Part shown: positions 50,194-59,968 of the stretch, in pieces | How positions within the stretch are numbered: position 1 is the first letter of the stretch | Layout: each line of letters opens with the position of its first letter | Source: Microvirga puerhi | Lineage (GTDB): Bacteria > Pseudomonadota > Alphaproteobacteria > Rhizobiales > Beijerinckiaceae | DNA length: 64,000 nucleotides | Direction: 5' to 3' | Assembly (NCBI RefSeq): GCF_020089865.1 | Contig: NZ_JAIRBM010000010.1 | Location: 502-64,501, forward strand | Made by a program: the position numbers and the translations under genes | The notes under the pieces: model-generated | What the model was told of the DNA's origin: nothing | Seen by the model: only the letters and a program-made list of their open reading frames with translations | Database searches by the model: none

Positions 50194-51897
50194 ATGTCCG
50201 CAGCATACCAACAAGCGCCGAGCCGTGAGGATTTCGCGGCCCTGCTCGAAGAATCCTTCCGTACGTCCGAGATCAACGAAGGCTCGGTCGTGAAGGGCAA
50301 GGTGGTCGCGATCGAAAAGGACGTCGCGGTCATCGATATCGGCGCCAAGACCGAGGGCCGCGTGGCCCTGAAGGAATTTGCCGGCCCCAACCGCGATCAG
50401 ACCGTCAAGGTCGGCGATGAGGTCGAGGTCTATGTCGAGCGCATCGAGAATGCGCTGGGCGAGGCCGTCATCTCCCGTGACAAGGCCCGCCGCGAAGAGT
50501 CGTGGGTGAAGCTCGAGAAGGCCTTCGAGGCCGGCGAACGCGTCAACGGCACCATCTTCAACCAGGTCAAGGGCGGCTACACCGTCGATCTCGACGGCGC
50601 CGTGGCGTTCCTGCCCCGCTCGCAGGTCGACATCCGCCCGGTTCGCGACGTCACCCCGCTCATGGGCGTGGCTCAGCCGTTCCAGATCCTCAAGATGGAT
50701 CGCCGCCGCGGCAACATCGTCGTGTCGCGCCGTACGGTTCTCGAAGAGAGCCGCGCCGAGCAGCGTTCCGAGCTCGTGGCGAACCTCGAAGAGGGTCAGG
50801 TCATCGACGGCGTGGTCAAGAACATCACCGAGTATGGTGCGTTCGTTGATCTCGGCGGCATCGACGGCCTGCTGCACGTCACCGACATGGCGTGGAGGCG
50901 CGTGAATCATCCGTCCGAGGTCGTAAACATCGGCCAGACGGTGAAGGTGAAGATCATCAAGATCAACCACGACACGCACCGCATCTCGCTGGGCATCAAG
51001 CAGCTCCTCGCCGATCCGTGGGAGGGCATCGCCGCCCGTTACCCGGTTGGCGCCAAGCTGAAGGGCCGCGTCACGAACATCACCGATTACGGCGCGTTCG
51101 TGGAGCTGGAGCCGGGCATCGAAGGCCTGATCCACGTGTCCGAGATGTCCTGGACCAAGAAGAACGTCCACCCCGGCAAGATCATCTCCACCTCGCAGGA
51201 AGTCGAGGTCGTGATCCTCGAGGTCGACCAGGTGAAGCGCCGCATCTCGCTCGGTCTGAAGCAGACGCTCCAGAACCCGTGGGAAGCCTTCGCCGAGAAG
51301 CATCCTGTCGGCTCGGAAGTCGAGGGCGAGGTGAAGAACAAGACCGAGTTCGGTCTCTTCATCGGGCTCGAGAACGACGTGGACGGCATGGTTCACCTCT
51401 CGGACCTCGACTGGAACCGTCCGGGCGAGCAGGTCATCGACGAGTTCAAGAAGGGCGACATGGTGCGTGCCCAGGTTCTCGACGTGGACGTCGAGAAGGA
51501 GCGCATCTCGCTTGGCATCAAGCAGCTCGGCGGCGACCCCTTCGCGGAAGCCGGCGAGATCAAGAAGGGCCAGGTCGTCACCTGCGAGGTTCTCGAGGTG
51601 AAGGACGGCGGCATCGAAGTGAAGATCGTCGACACCGACCTCTCCACCTTCATCAAGCGCAACGAGCTTGCGCGTGACCGTGCCGACCAGCGCCCCGAGC
51701 GCTTCGCGACCGGTGAGAAGGTCGATGCCCGCGTGACCCAGTTCGACCGCAAGGCGCGCCGCGTCACCCTCTCCATCAAGGCCCTCGAGGTCGCGGAGGA
51801 GAAGGAAGCCATGGCGCAGTACGGCTCGGCCGATTCCGGCGCGTCGCTCGGCGACATCCTCGGCGCGGCCCTCAAGGCCCGCACCGACAAGAAGTGA
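50194..51897 (+). CDS. rpsA: 30S ribosomal protein S1
   Basis: A 567-residue protein with six S1 RNA-binding domains in a row; repeats such as VKNITEYGAFVDLGGIDGLLH and VTNITDYGAFVELEPGIEGLIH are clear. S1 brings mRNA to the 30S subunit and may repress its own translation. ATG 50194 follows AGGAGAACAT. It is closed by a strong terminator. Confidence 0.96.
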   Translation: MSAAYQQAPSREDFAALLEESFRTSEINEGSVVKGKVVAIEKDVAVIDIGAKTEGRVALKEFAGPNRDQTVKVGDEVEVYVERIENALGEAVISRDKARREESWVKLEKAFEAGERVNGTIFNQVKGGYTVDLDGAVAFLPRSQVDIRPVRDVTPLMGVAQPFQILKMDRRRGNIVVSRRTVLEESRAEQRSELVANLEEGQVIDGVVKNITEYGAFVDLGGIDGLLHVTDMAWRRVNHPSEVVNIGQTVKVKIIKINHDTHRISLGIKQLLADPWEGIAARYPVGAKLKGRVTNITDYGAFVELEPGIEGLIHVSEMSWTKKNVHPGKIISTSQEVEVVILEVDQVKRRISLGLKQTLQNPWEAFAEKHPVGSEVEGEVKNKTEFGLFIGLENDVDGMVHLSDLDWNRPGEQVIDEFKKGDMVRAQVLDVDVEKERISLGIKQLGGDPFAEAGEIKKGQVVTCEVLEVKDGGIEVKIVDTDLSTFIKRNELARDRADQRPERFATGEKVDARVTQFDRKARRVTLSIKALEVAEEKEAMAQYGSADSGASLGDILGAALKARTDKK

Positions 51898-51968
51898 CGC
51901 GCCTTCCGGCGTGTCGTCCCCGGCGAGCGGCCGTAAGGCCGTGAGGGAAGGGGATCTCCAAACCAGGA

Positions 51969-51999
51969 AACCCGCGCGAGAAATCGCGCGGGTTTTTTC
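51969..51999 (+). terminator. Intrinsic terminator of rpsA
   Basis: CCCGCGCGA (51971-51979) and TCGCGCGGG (51984-51992) with a GAAA tetraloop, followed by six T. Confidence 0.92.
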
Positions 52000-52052
52000 G
52001 TTGTTCTTGATACTATGTTATCACGAAACAATTATGTGCTGAGGCTTTGGTG

Positions 52053-52496
52053 ATGCGCGTAGATCGAGCAGGCACAGTTGTGCGAATTGTTTTGGCGAGC
52101 TTGCTCACGGGCGTTGCGGGAGCTTCGTCGAAGGCTCTTGCAGGTGAGTGCCTCGCTTACGATAGCCCCGTCACACTCGAAGGCACTCTTACAATCAAAA
52201 CCTTCCCGGGTCGGCCCAACTATCAGAGCGTCGAGGAGGGAGACGAGCCAGAAACCGTCCTCCTGCTCCAGCTTAAGAAACCGATCTGTCTTATCGCAAC
52301 GGCGGATGGATTAGGCGATGCAGCCCAAGGTGTCAGAAAAGTCCAACTGGCCCTTCACGGCAACGGGCAGTTCGCCGAGATGAAACGGCTTTTGGGTAAA
52401 GCTGTACGACTGTCAGGTTTGCTGTTCGGCGCCATCTCCGGTCATCATCACACACCCGCGCTCATGGAGCGGGTAACACTCGTCCGATCTAATTGA
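52053..52496 (+). CDS. Exported DUF4431-type protein
   Basis: A 147-residue protein with a signal peptide (hydrophobic segment VVRIVLASLLTGVAGASS, cleavage near ALA-G). The mature part (VTLEGTLTIKTFPGRPNYQSV, PETVLLLQLKKPICL, then HHHTPALMERV) resembles DUF4431 periplasmic proteins of unknown role. Two cysteines could form a disulphide. Its base composition is slightly lower in GC than its neighbours. The start ATG 52053 is the best; a GTG is one codon upstream. Confidence 0.7.
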   Translation: MRVDRAGTVVRIVLASLLTGVAGASSKALAGECLAYDSPVTLEGTLTIKTFPGRPNYQSVEEGDEPETVLLLQLKKPICLIATADGLGDAAQGVRKVQLALHGNGQFAEMKRLLGKAVRLSGLLFGAISGHHHTPALMERVTLVRSN

Positions 52497-52606
52497 GCTG
52501 CATATTTGCGGGTCACGAAGCAGGCGGGCCTATCGCCTATTTCTCGGATCAGCTTTTTAGCAGAACAGGAGTTTCCCTTGGGCGATGAGTCGGGCCAGCG
52601 GCATAC

Positions 52607-52993
52607 ATGACAGATAAGGATAATTGGCTTCTCCGAGTCCGCCGGTGGGCGAAAGCCATCAAAACCGATGTGATCGCGCTCTATCTCGCGGCGCGCGACC
52701 CTCGGGTGCCGCTCCTCGCGAAGCTCGTCGCAGGCCTTGTCGCGGCCTATGCGCTGAGCCCCATCGACCTCATTCCCGATTTCATTCCGGTTCTCGGTTA
52801 TCTCGACGATCTCGTGATCGTTCCTCTCGGCATTCTCCTTGCTGTCCGGCTGATCCCACAGCCCCTGATGGCGGAGCTGCGCGAGACGGCGCGTGCCCGG
52901 TCCAGCCGGCCGGTCAGCCGCGGAGCCGGGATCGCGATCCTGGCCTTTTGGATCGTTGCCGCCGCGCTCCTGCTCCGGATCCTTTGGTCATAG
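52607..52993 (+). CDS. DUF1232 (YkvA-like) membrane protein
   Basis: A 128-residue small membrane protein. The DUF1232 core is LLAKLVAGLVAAYALSPIDLIPDFIPVLGYLDDLVIVPLG, with SPIDLIPD as signature. A second hydrophobic segment lies at the C-terminus (GIAILAFWIVAAALLLRIL). Function unknown. It precedes sppA in the same direction. Confidence 0.85.
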   Translation: MTDKDNWLLRVRRWAKAIKTDVIALYLAARDPRVPLLAKLVAGLVAAYALSPIDLIPDFIPVLGYLDDLVIVPLGILLAVRLIPQPLMAELRETARARSSRPVSRGAGIAILAFWIVAAALLLRILWS

Positions 52994-53118
52994 AGGCGGC
53001 GGAAACCGCCCGGAGATTCACTGGCAAAGGGCTCTTGCTGCCCTATCTACTTCACCTTAAAGCATTTTCTCCCACAGGGATTGCCCTGAGGCCCTGAAGA
53101 TCCAGCGAGACGAGACTG

Positions 53119-54081
53119 ATGCCGATCGACGCCGAAGCCATCGCCGACCGCCGCCGTTTGCGGCGCAAGCTCACCTTCTGGCGGGTGATAGGGCTCCTCG
53201 CCCTCATCGCCGCCGTGGTGGCGCTGGGCTATTCCACCTCGCGGCGCTTCGGCCTGAACGTGACCGATCAGGTGGCGCGCATTTCGGTCAGCGGCCTCAT
53301 CACCGGCAACCAGCGGATGGCGGACCTCATGGAGCGGGTCGGCAATGCCCCGAACGTGTCCGGGGTCGTGATCTCCGTGAACAGCCCCGGGGGCACCACC
53401 ACCGGGTCCGAGGAGCTCTTCCGCAACATCCGCCGTCTGGCGGGGAAGAAGCCGGTCGTGACTTTCGTGGATGGCACGGCCGCCTCCGGTGGCTACATCA
53501 CCGCCATGGCGACGGACTATATCGTCGCCCGGGAAACCTCGATCGTCGGCTCCATCGGCGTGTTGTTCCAGTATCCCGACGTGTCGGGTCTTCTCGATCG
53601 TGTCGGGGTCAAGGTCGAGGAAGTGAAGTCCGCTCCGCTGAAGGCGGAGCCGAGCCCGTTCAAGCCCACGAGTCCCGAAGCGCGGGCAGCCTTGGCGCTG
53701 GTCGTGGGCGATACCTACGACTGGTTCAAGCGTCTGGTGCGCGAGCGGCGGCACATGAGTGATGCCGAGCTTGCGACCGTGTCCACGGGACAGGTGTTCA
53801 GCGGCCACCAGGGCGTGCCCCTGAAGCTGGTGGATGCCCTGGGGAGCGAGCGGGACGCTGTTGCCTGGCTGGAGCGGGAGAAGGGCGTGAAGAAGAACCT
53901 TCCGATTCGCGACTGGAGGCCGCGCAGCGACCGTGACCTGTCGTTCCTCGTCTGGGCCGCCGGTGGCGCCGACCTGATGGGGTTCGAGAGCCTCGCCGCT
54001 ATGCTGCGCCGCACCGCTTCCGGCGTCGAGGCTGCTCAGCTTGACGGTCTCCTGGCTGTCTGGCACCCTTCCGAAAAGTAA
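53119..54081 (+). CDS. sppA: Signal peptide peptidase SppA (S49)
   Basis: A 320-residue short-form SppA. An N-terminal membrane anchor (residues 21-38) is followed by the peptidase domain. The catalytic Ser is S123 (GTAASGGY) and the Lys K175 (APLKAEPSPFK); the 52-residue spacing matches the B. subtilis enzyme. It cleaves leftover signal peptides in the membrane. ihfB follows 25 bases later, a conserved Rhizobiales neighbourhood. Confidence 0.93.
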   Translation: MPIDAEAIADRRRLRRKLTFWRVIGLLALIAAVVALGYSTSRRFGLNVTDQVARISVSGLITGNQRMADLMERVGNAPNVSGVVISVNSPGGTTTGSEELFRNIRRLAGKKPVVTFVDGTAASGGYITAMATDYIVARETSIVGSIGVLFQYPDVSGLLDRVGVKVEEVKSAPLKAEPSPFKPTSPEARAALALVVGDTYDWFKRLVRERRHMSDAELATVSTGQVFSGHQGVPLKLVDALGSERDAVAWLEREKGVKKNLPIRDWRPRSDRDLSFLVWAAGGADLMGFESLAAMLRRTASGVEAAQLDGLLAVWHPSEK

Positions 54082-54106
54082 AGACGCATCAAAGATATAA
54101 CGCCCA

Positions 54107-54418
54107 ATGATAAAATCCGAACTGGTGCTCAAGATTGCGGAGCAGAATCCGCACTTGTATCAGCGCGACGTCGAGAACATCGTCAACGCGATTCTCGACA
54201 CCATTGCCGACGCCCTGGCGCGGGGAGACCGGGTGGAGCTGCGCGGCTTCGGAGCTTTCTCGGTCAAGAAGCGCGATGCGCGCACCGGGCGCAATCCGCG
54301 AACCGGCGAGTCGGTCGAGATCACCGAGAAGGTCGTGCCGGTCTTCAAGACCGGCAAGGAAATGCGCCAGCGCCTCAATACGGCCCCGAGGCCTCTGAAG
54401 GCCGTCGCGGCGCGATGA
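54107..54418 (+). CDS. ihfB: Integration host factor subunit beta
   Basis: A 103-residue HU/IHF-family protein. [28 protein letters not shown] is the DNA-bending arm with the conserved Pro. IHF bends DNA in replication, recombination and transcription. Typical start MIKSELV and length. lapA follows after 19 bases. Confidence 0.93.
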   Translation: MIKSELVLKIAEQNPHLYQRDVENIVNAILDTIADALARGDRVELRGFGAFSVKKRDARTGRNPRTGESVEITEKVVPVFKTGKEMRQRLNTAPRPLKAVAAR

Positions 54419-54437
54419 TGAGAAGGGAGGTGGCCCG

Positions 54438-54788
54438 GTGATTCGCTTTCTCAAGGCGCTCATCCTTCTGCCCGTCGCTGTCCTGATCGTTCTGCTCGCC
54501 GTGGCAAACCGGGAGCCCGTGACCCTGTCGCTCGATCCGTTTTCCCGCGACGTTCCGGAATTCGCCGCACAGCTGCCTCTGTTCGCCGTCATCTTCGCTG
54601 CCGTCATGGTCGGCGTGGTGATCGGCGGCGCGGCTACATGGCTTGCGCAAGGGAAGCACCGTCGCGCGCGCCGTCAGTTCCGTCGCGAGGTGACTCAACT
54701 GCGCAGCGAGACGGAGCGCCTGCGCACGCAGGGCCGGAACACGTCCTCCGTGCCGGCGCTTCCGACCTCCCGCACCCCGACTTTCTGA
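54438..54788 (+). CDS. lapA: LapA-family (DUF1049) membrane protein
   Basis: A 116-residue inner-membrane protein with two hydrophobic segments (FLKALILLPVAVLIVLLAVA and FAVIFAAVMVGVVIGGAATW) and a basic, coiled-coil-prone C-terminus (RRARRQFRREVTQLRSETERL). LapA works with LapB in control of LPS synthesis in E. coli; whether this holds here is inference. It starts with GTG, preceded by GGGAGG 9-14 bases upstream. Confidence 0.8.
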   Translation: MIRFLKALILLPVAVLIVLLAVANREPVTLSLDPFSRDVPEFAAQLPLFAVIFAAVMVGVVIGGAATWLAQGKHRRARRQFRREVTQLRSETERLRTQGRNTSSVPALPTSRTPTF

Positions 54789-54794
54789 GCTTCC

Positions 54795-55742
54795 ATGCGT
54801 GTCATTACCGCTGCCGAGATCGATCAGGCTCTCGGATTCCCTGACCTGATTGAAGCCCTCGGCGACGCCTTCAGGGGGGACTTGGTCACCCCGGTCCGGC
54901 ATCACCATGAGATCGAGCGTCCCGGCACCCCCGCGACGCTCCTTCTCATGCCTGCCTGGACCGGTCCTACGGCGGCCAATGGGTTCGTCGGCGTGAAGAT
55001 CGTTTCCGTCTTCCCGGAAAACGGCGCCAAAAACCTTCCCAGCGTCATGGGCACTTACCTGCTCATCGACGGTGCGACCGGAACGCCTCTGGCCGCCCTC
55101 GACGGCACGCGATTGACCGTCTGGCGCACTGCTGCCGCATCGGCCTTGGCGGCCCGGTACCTGGCCCGCGAGGATACCGAGCGCATGGTCATGGTTGGCG
55201 CTGGAGCGCTCGCGCCATTCCTCATCCGCGCCCATATGAGCCAGCGTCCGATCCGGGAGGTGGCGCTCTGGAATCACCGCCCCGAGAAAGCCGAAAGCCT
55301 CGCGGCCACGCTTCGCGCCGAGGGTCTGCCCGTGACTGCGGCGTCGGATCTCGAAAAGGCCGTCCGCGGCGCCGATCTCGTTTCCTGCGCCACCCTGTCC
55401 TCAGCACCGATCGTCAAGGGCGCATGGCTCAAGGAGGGCACGCATCTCGATCTCGTCGGCGCCTTTAACCTCTCGATGCGCGAGGCGGATGACGAGGCCT
55501 TGCGTCGGGCCCAGGTCTATATCGATACTCCGGCCGCCAAGCACGAAGGCGGCGACGTCGCAATCGCCATCAAGAGCGGCGCGATTCCGGAAAGTCACGT
55601 GCAGGGCGATCTCGCAAGCCTCTGCCGTGACCCGCTGAAGCGGGCGAATGTAGCAATCACGGCCTTCAAATCGGTCGGGGCGGCGCTGGAAGATCTGGCT
55701 GCGGCGATGCTGGTGTGGCAGAAGATCGGCCAAAAGGCATAG
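54795..55742 (+). CDS. Ornithine cyclodeaminase/mu-crystallin family protein
   Basis: A 315-residue NAD(P)-binding protein. GFVGVKIVSVFPENG and LPSVMGTYLLIDGATGTPLAALDG are the family's substrate-side motifs; MVMVGAGALAPFLIRAH is the dinucleotide-binding loop. Members include ornithine cyclodeaminase and ketimine or alanine dehydrogenases, so the reaction is open. It begins 6 bases after lapA and ends 10 bases before trpF, which indicates co-transcription. Confidence 0.85.
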   Translation: MRVITAAEIDQALGFPDLIEALGDAFRGDLVTPVRHHHEIERPGTPATLLLMPAWTGPTAANGFVGVKIVSVFPENGAKNLPSVMGTYLLIDGATGTPLAALDGTRLTVWRTAAASALAARYLAREDTERMVMVGAGALAPFLIRAHMSQRPIREVALWNHRPEKAESLAATLRAEGLPVTAASDLEKAVRGADLVSCATLSSAPIVKGAWLKEGTHLDLVGAFNLSMREADDEALRRAQVYIDTPAAKHEGGDVAIAIKSGAIPESHVQGDLASLCRDPLKRANVAITAFKSVGAALEDLAAAMLVWQKIGQKA

Positions 55743-55752
55743 GATCCCGCCC

Positions 55753-56415
55753 ATGGACGGCCTCATCAAGATCTGCGGGATCTCCACGCCCGAGACCCTC
55801 GACGTCGCGTTGAGCGCGGGCGCCGATTTCATCGGCTTCGCGCGCTTCCCCAAAAGCCCGCGTCATGTCGGCCTCGATCAGGCTCGGGCTCTGTCCCGTC
55901 AGGCGGCAGGCCGGGCACAACGGGTCGTGCTTCTCGTCGATGCGGATGATGCCGCCATCGCGGAGGCGGTCGAGGCCATCGACCCCGAATTCCTGCAGCT
56001 CCACGGCCATGAGACGGAAGACCGTATCAGGGAAATCCGCGACCGCTTCGGGCGACAGATCATCAAGGCCCTAGGTATCGCCGAGGAGGCGGATCTCGCG
56101 GGGATCGCGTCCTATGGCGCCCTGTCTGATCTTCTTCTCCTCGACGCCAAGCCGCCGCGCACGTCAGGGGCGCTCCCCGGCGGCAACGGTCTGCCATTCG
56201 ACTGGCGACTCCTGACCAAGCTTGACCCTGACACCGCCTTCATGCTGTCAGGAGGGCTCACTTCCGACAACGTGGCGGAGGCCATCCGCCTCACCGGCGC
56301 GAAGGCGGTCGACGTGTCGTCGGGAGTGGAGAGCGCGCCCGGGATCAAGGATCCAGCCCGGATCGAGGCTTTCATCAAAGCTGCCCGTGCGGCATATGCC
56401 GCGAAGGGGCAATAA
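55753..56415 (+). CDS. trpF: Phosphoribosylanthranilate isomerase
   Basis: A 220-residue TIM barrel. The catalytic Cys is in KICGIS at residue 8 and the Asp in LLLLDAKPPR; the phosphate-binding end reads MLSGGLTSDNVAEAI and VDVSSGVES. It converts phosphoribosylanthranilate to CdRP in tryptophan synthesis. trpB follows 75 bases later, across a hairpin. Confidence 0.94.
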   Translation: MDGLIKICGISTPETLDVALSAGADFIGFARFPKSPRHVGLDQARALSRQAAGRAQRVVLLVDADDAAIAEAVEAIDPEFLQLHGHETEDRIREIRDRFGRQIIKALGIAEEADLAGIASYGALSDLLLLDAKPPRTSGALPGGNGLPFDWRLLTKLDPDTAFMLSGGLTSDNVAEAIRLTGAKAVDVSSGVESAPGIKDPARIEAFIKAARAAYAAKGQ

Positions 56416-56456
56416 AAACGCGCATTCCGCTCGGAAATCCGCTATTCCCGCGTTTT
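56415..56456 (+). promoter_or_regulatory. Terminator-like hairpin between trpF and trpB
   Basis: AAAACGCG (56415-56422) and CGCGTTTT (56449-56456) are perfect inverse copies. Between them CGGA-AA-TCCG (56432-56441) forms an inner stem. The structure begins at the trpF stop codon and ends in TTTT. Partial termination or mRNA processing is possible. Confidence 0.4.
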
Positions 56457-56490
56457 CGACGAATGCTCAACAGTGCAAGGCAGGACAGGC

Positions 56491-57734
<1,244 letters not shown>

Positions 57735-57738
<4 letters not shown>

Positions 57739-58082
57739 GCCGGGTCGTGATTGCCTTCGGCTTTCTGTCCCTGGGAGCAGGAGCCTGCCTCGCGGCAACC
57801 CTGAAGCCCGTTGAAAATAAGGGACTGTCGGTCGAGAGAGCCATTCACAGAAGTTCCGGTTCGGAAAAAGTCCTGAGCACCAAGATTTTCCTGCAACTCA
57901 TGAACCCGAACGATACGAGCGTGGATGTCCGCAATGTGCGGTGCGAGTTCCATGATGGCGACAAGCTCGTTAAGCAATTCTCCATTGCGCGGCTCACGGT
58001 GAAGCCGGGCGAGAACAAGTACGAGGCTCCGCAAACGGTTGACGGTTCGTTCAACCGAGCTCTCTGCAAGTTAGGCAAGTAA
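57735..58082 (+). CDS. Small exported protein inserted between trpB and trpA
   Basis: A 115-residue protein with a signal peptide ([18 protein letters not shown], cleavage near CLA-A). The mature part ([50 protein letters not shown]) has an immunoglobulin-like strand pattern and two cysteines that could be bridged. I know no family name. The TTG start overlaps the trpB stop and trpA starts 5 bases after its stop, so it is translated within the trp operon. A role in tryptophan synthesis is unlikely, because the protein leaves the cytoplasm. Confidence 0.7.
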
Positions 58083-58087
58083 CTCTG

Positions 58088-58927
58088 ATGACCAAGCGCA
58101 TCGAAGCCCGTTTCGAGAAATGCCGCGCGGAAGGCCGCGCCGCCCTCGTCACCTACATCATGGCGGGGGACCCGGATCCCGAGACCTCGCTGCAGATCCT
58201 GCAACAGCTGCCGAAGGCCGGCGCCGACATTGTCGAATTCGGCCTGCCCTTCACGGATCCGATGGCCGACGGCCCGTCGATCCAGGCAGCCGGCCTGCGG
58301 GCCCTGAAGGTGGGGCAGGATACGATCAAGACCCTGGAGCTCGTCCGGCGCTTCCGGGCCGAGGACGCCGACACGCCCGTGATCCTCATGGGCTATTTCA
58401 ATCCAATCTATGTCTATGGCGTCGACCGGTTCCTGACTGATGCCAAGGCGGCGGGTGTCGATGGGCTGATCGTGGTCGATCTGCCGCCTGAGGAAGACGA
58501 CGAACTCTGCCTGCCTGCCCTGAAGGCGGGCCTCGCCTTCATCCGCCTCGCGACCCCGACCACGGATGACCAGCGTCTGCCGACGGTGCTCGCCAACACG
58601 GCCGGGTTCGTTTATTACGTTTCCATCACCGGCATCACCGGCGCGGCGACCCCCGATTTCGGCAAGGTCGCCACGGCGGTGGAGCGGATCAAGCGCCACA
58701 CGCCTCTACCCGTGGTGGTGGGCTTCGGCGTGAAGAACGGCGCCCATGCGGCGGCGGTGGCGAAGGGCGCGGACGGCGTCGTGGTCGGCACGGCGCTGAT
58801 CGATGCCCTGAAGGGCACGCTCGATGCCGAAGGGCGCGCCACCTCGCGCACGGTCGATGCCGTCACCACATTGGTGAAGGACTTGAGCGAAGGCGTGCGC
58901 TCGGTGGCGAAGCGCGCGGCGGCGTAA
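58088..58927 (+). CDS. trpA: Tryptophan synthase alpha chain
   Basis: A 279-residue TIM barrel. The catalytic Glu and Asp are in [18 protein letters not shown], and the phosphate-binding end reads [30 protein letters not shown]. It cleaves indole-3-glycerol phosphate and channels indole to TrpB. It is followed by a repeat element and then accD. Confidence 0.95.
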   Translation: MTKRIEARFEKCRAEGRAALVTYIMAGDPDPETSLQILQQLPKAGADIVEFGLPFTDPMADGPSIQAAGLRALKVGQDTIKTLELVRRFRAEDADTPVILMGYFNPIYVYGVDRFLTDAKAAGVDGLIVVDLPPEEDDELCLPALKAGLAFIRLATPTTDDQRLPTVLANTAGFVYYVSITGITGAATPDFGKVATAVERIKRHTPLPVVVGFGVKNGAHAAAVAKGADGVVVGTALIDALKGTLDAEGRATSRTVDAVTTLVKDLSEGVRSVAKRAAA

Positions 58928-58936
58928 AATCACGAG

Positions 58937-59053
58937 CATCCTCGTCCTGAGGAGCCGCGAAGCGGCGTCTCGAAGGATCAGGATGCGCTTCCAGCGGGCA
59001 CCGAGGACGCCCTCGTCCTTCGAGACGGACCTGACGGTCCTCCTCAGGATGTG
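58937..59053. repeat. Inverted pair of a dispersed palindromic repeat
   Basis: Two units face each other in the trpA-accD gap: 58937-58985 on the plus strand and about 59011-59053 on the minus strand. Both read TCCTGAGGA, then a small stem, then GTCTCGAAGGA. This motif type is familiar as a dispersed intergenic repeat in many Rhizobiales genomes. The inner stems differ: GCCGC/GCGGC in the first and GGACC/GGTCC in the second. The whole could fold into two hairpins or one long one. Confidence 0.8.
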
Positions 59054-59090
59054 GGCTCTGGCAGGCCGCTGACAGGAAGGATTACGAATC

Positions 59091-59951
59091 ATGAACTGGA
59101 TTTCCGAAGTCGTCCGTCCGAAGATCAAGACGCTCTTCAAGCGCGAGACGCCGGACAATCTCTGGATCAAGTGCCCGGATACGGGGCAGGTGGTGTTCCA
59201 CAAGGACGTGGAAGCGAACCAATGGGTTATTCCCGGTTCGAACCATCACATGCGCATCTCGGCGACCCAGCGCCTGGGCCTGATGTTCGATGGCGGCACC
59301 TGGCTCGACGTGGCCCTTCCGGAAGCTCCTGTCGATCCGCTCAAGTTCCGCGACGAGAAGCGCTATGTGGACCGCCTGAAGGACGCCCGCGCCAAGACCG
59401 GCCAGCAGGATGCCTTCAAGGTCGGTTTCGGCCGCGTCGAAGATGTGCCGATGACCATCGCGGTCCAGGATTTCGGCTTCATGGGCGGCTCGCTCGGCAT
59501 GGCGGCCGGTGAGGCCTTCGTGAAGGGAGCCGAGACCGCTCTCGAGAAGAAGACGCCTTACATTCTCTTCGCCGGTTCCGGCGGTGCCCGCATGCAGGAG
59601 GGCATCCTGTCCCTCATGCAGTTGCCGCGCACCACGGTGGCGGTGCGGCGCCTGCGCGACGCGCGCCTGCCCTACATCGTCGTGCTGACGAACCCCACCA
59701 CGGGTGGCGTGACGGCTTCCTATGCCATGCTCGGCGACGTGCATCTGGCAGAGCCTGGCGCGCTCATCGGCTTTGCCGGTCCGCGGGTGATCGAACAGAC
59801 GATCCGCGAGAAGCTTCCCGACGGCTTCCAGCGTGCCGAGTACCTGAGGGACCACGGCATGGTCGACATGGTCATTCACCGGCATGAGGTGAAGCCTACC
59901 GTCGCTCGGCTCGCGCGCCTTTTCACCAAGGCTCCGGCCAAGGCTGCCTAA
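59091..59951 (+). CDS. accD: Acetyl-CoA carboxylase carboxyltransferase subunit beta
   Basis: A 286-residue carboxyltransferase subunit. The crotonase-like core has [15 protein letters not shown] and [16 protein letters not shown]. At the N-terminus the zinc ribbon is degenerate: C28 is kept, but the other three ligand positions are Thr31, Ile47 and Ser50. With AccA it moves CO2 from carboxybiotin to acetyl-CoA, the first step of fatty acid synthesis. folC follows 17 bases later. Confidence 0.94.
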   Translation: MNWISEVVRPKIKTLFKRETPDNLWIKCPDTGQVVFHKDVEANQWVIPGSNHHMRISATQRLGLMFDGGTWLDVALPEAPVDPLKFRDEKRYVDRLKDARAKTGQQDAFKVGFGRVEDVPMTIAVQDFGFMGGSLGMAAGEAFVKGAETALEKKTPYILFAGSGGARMQEGILSLMQLPRTTVAVRRLRDARLPYIVVLTNPTTGGVTASYAMLGDVHLAEPGALIGFAGPRVIEQTIREKLPDGFQRAEYLRDHGMVDMVIHRHEVKPTVARLARLFTKAPAKAA

Positions 59952-59968
59952 CGGAGAAGAGCAGGGTG

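Noticed and set aside
58937..59053. The facing repeats as a rho-independent terminator of trpA
   Set aside because: The hairpins are strong but no T tract follows, and similar units are familiar as dispersed repeats not tied to one gene.
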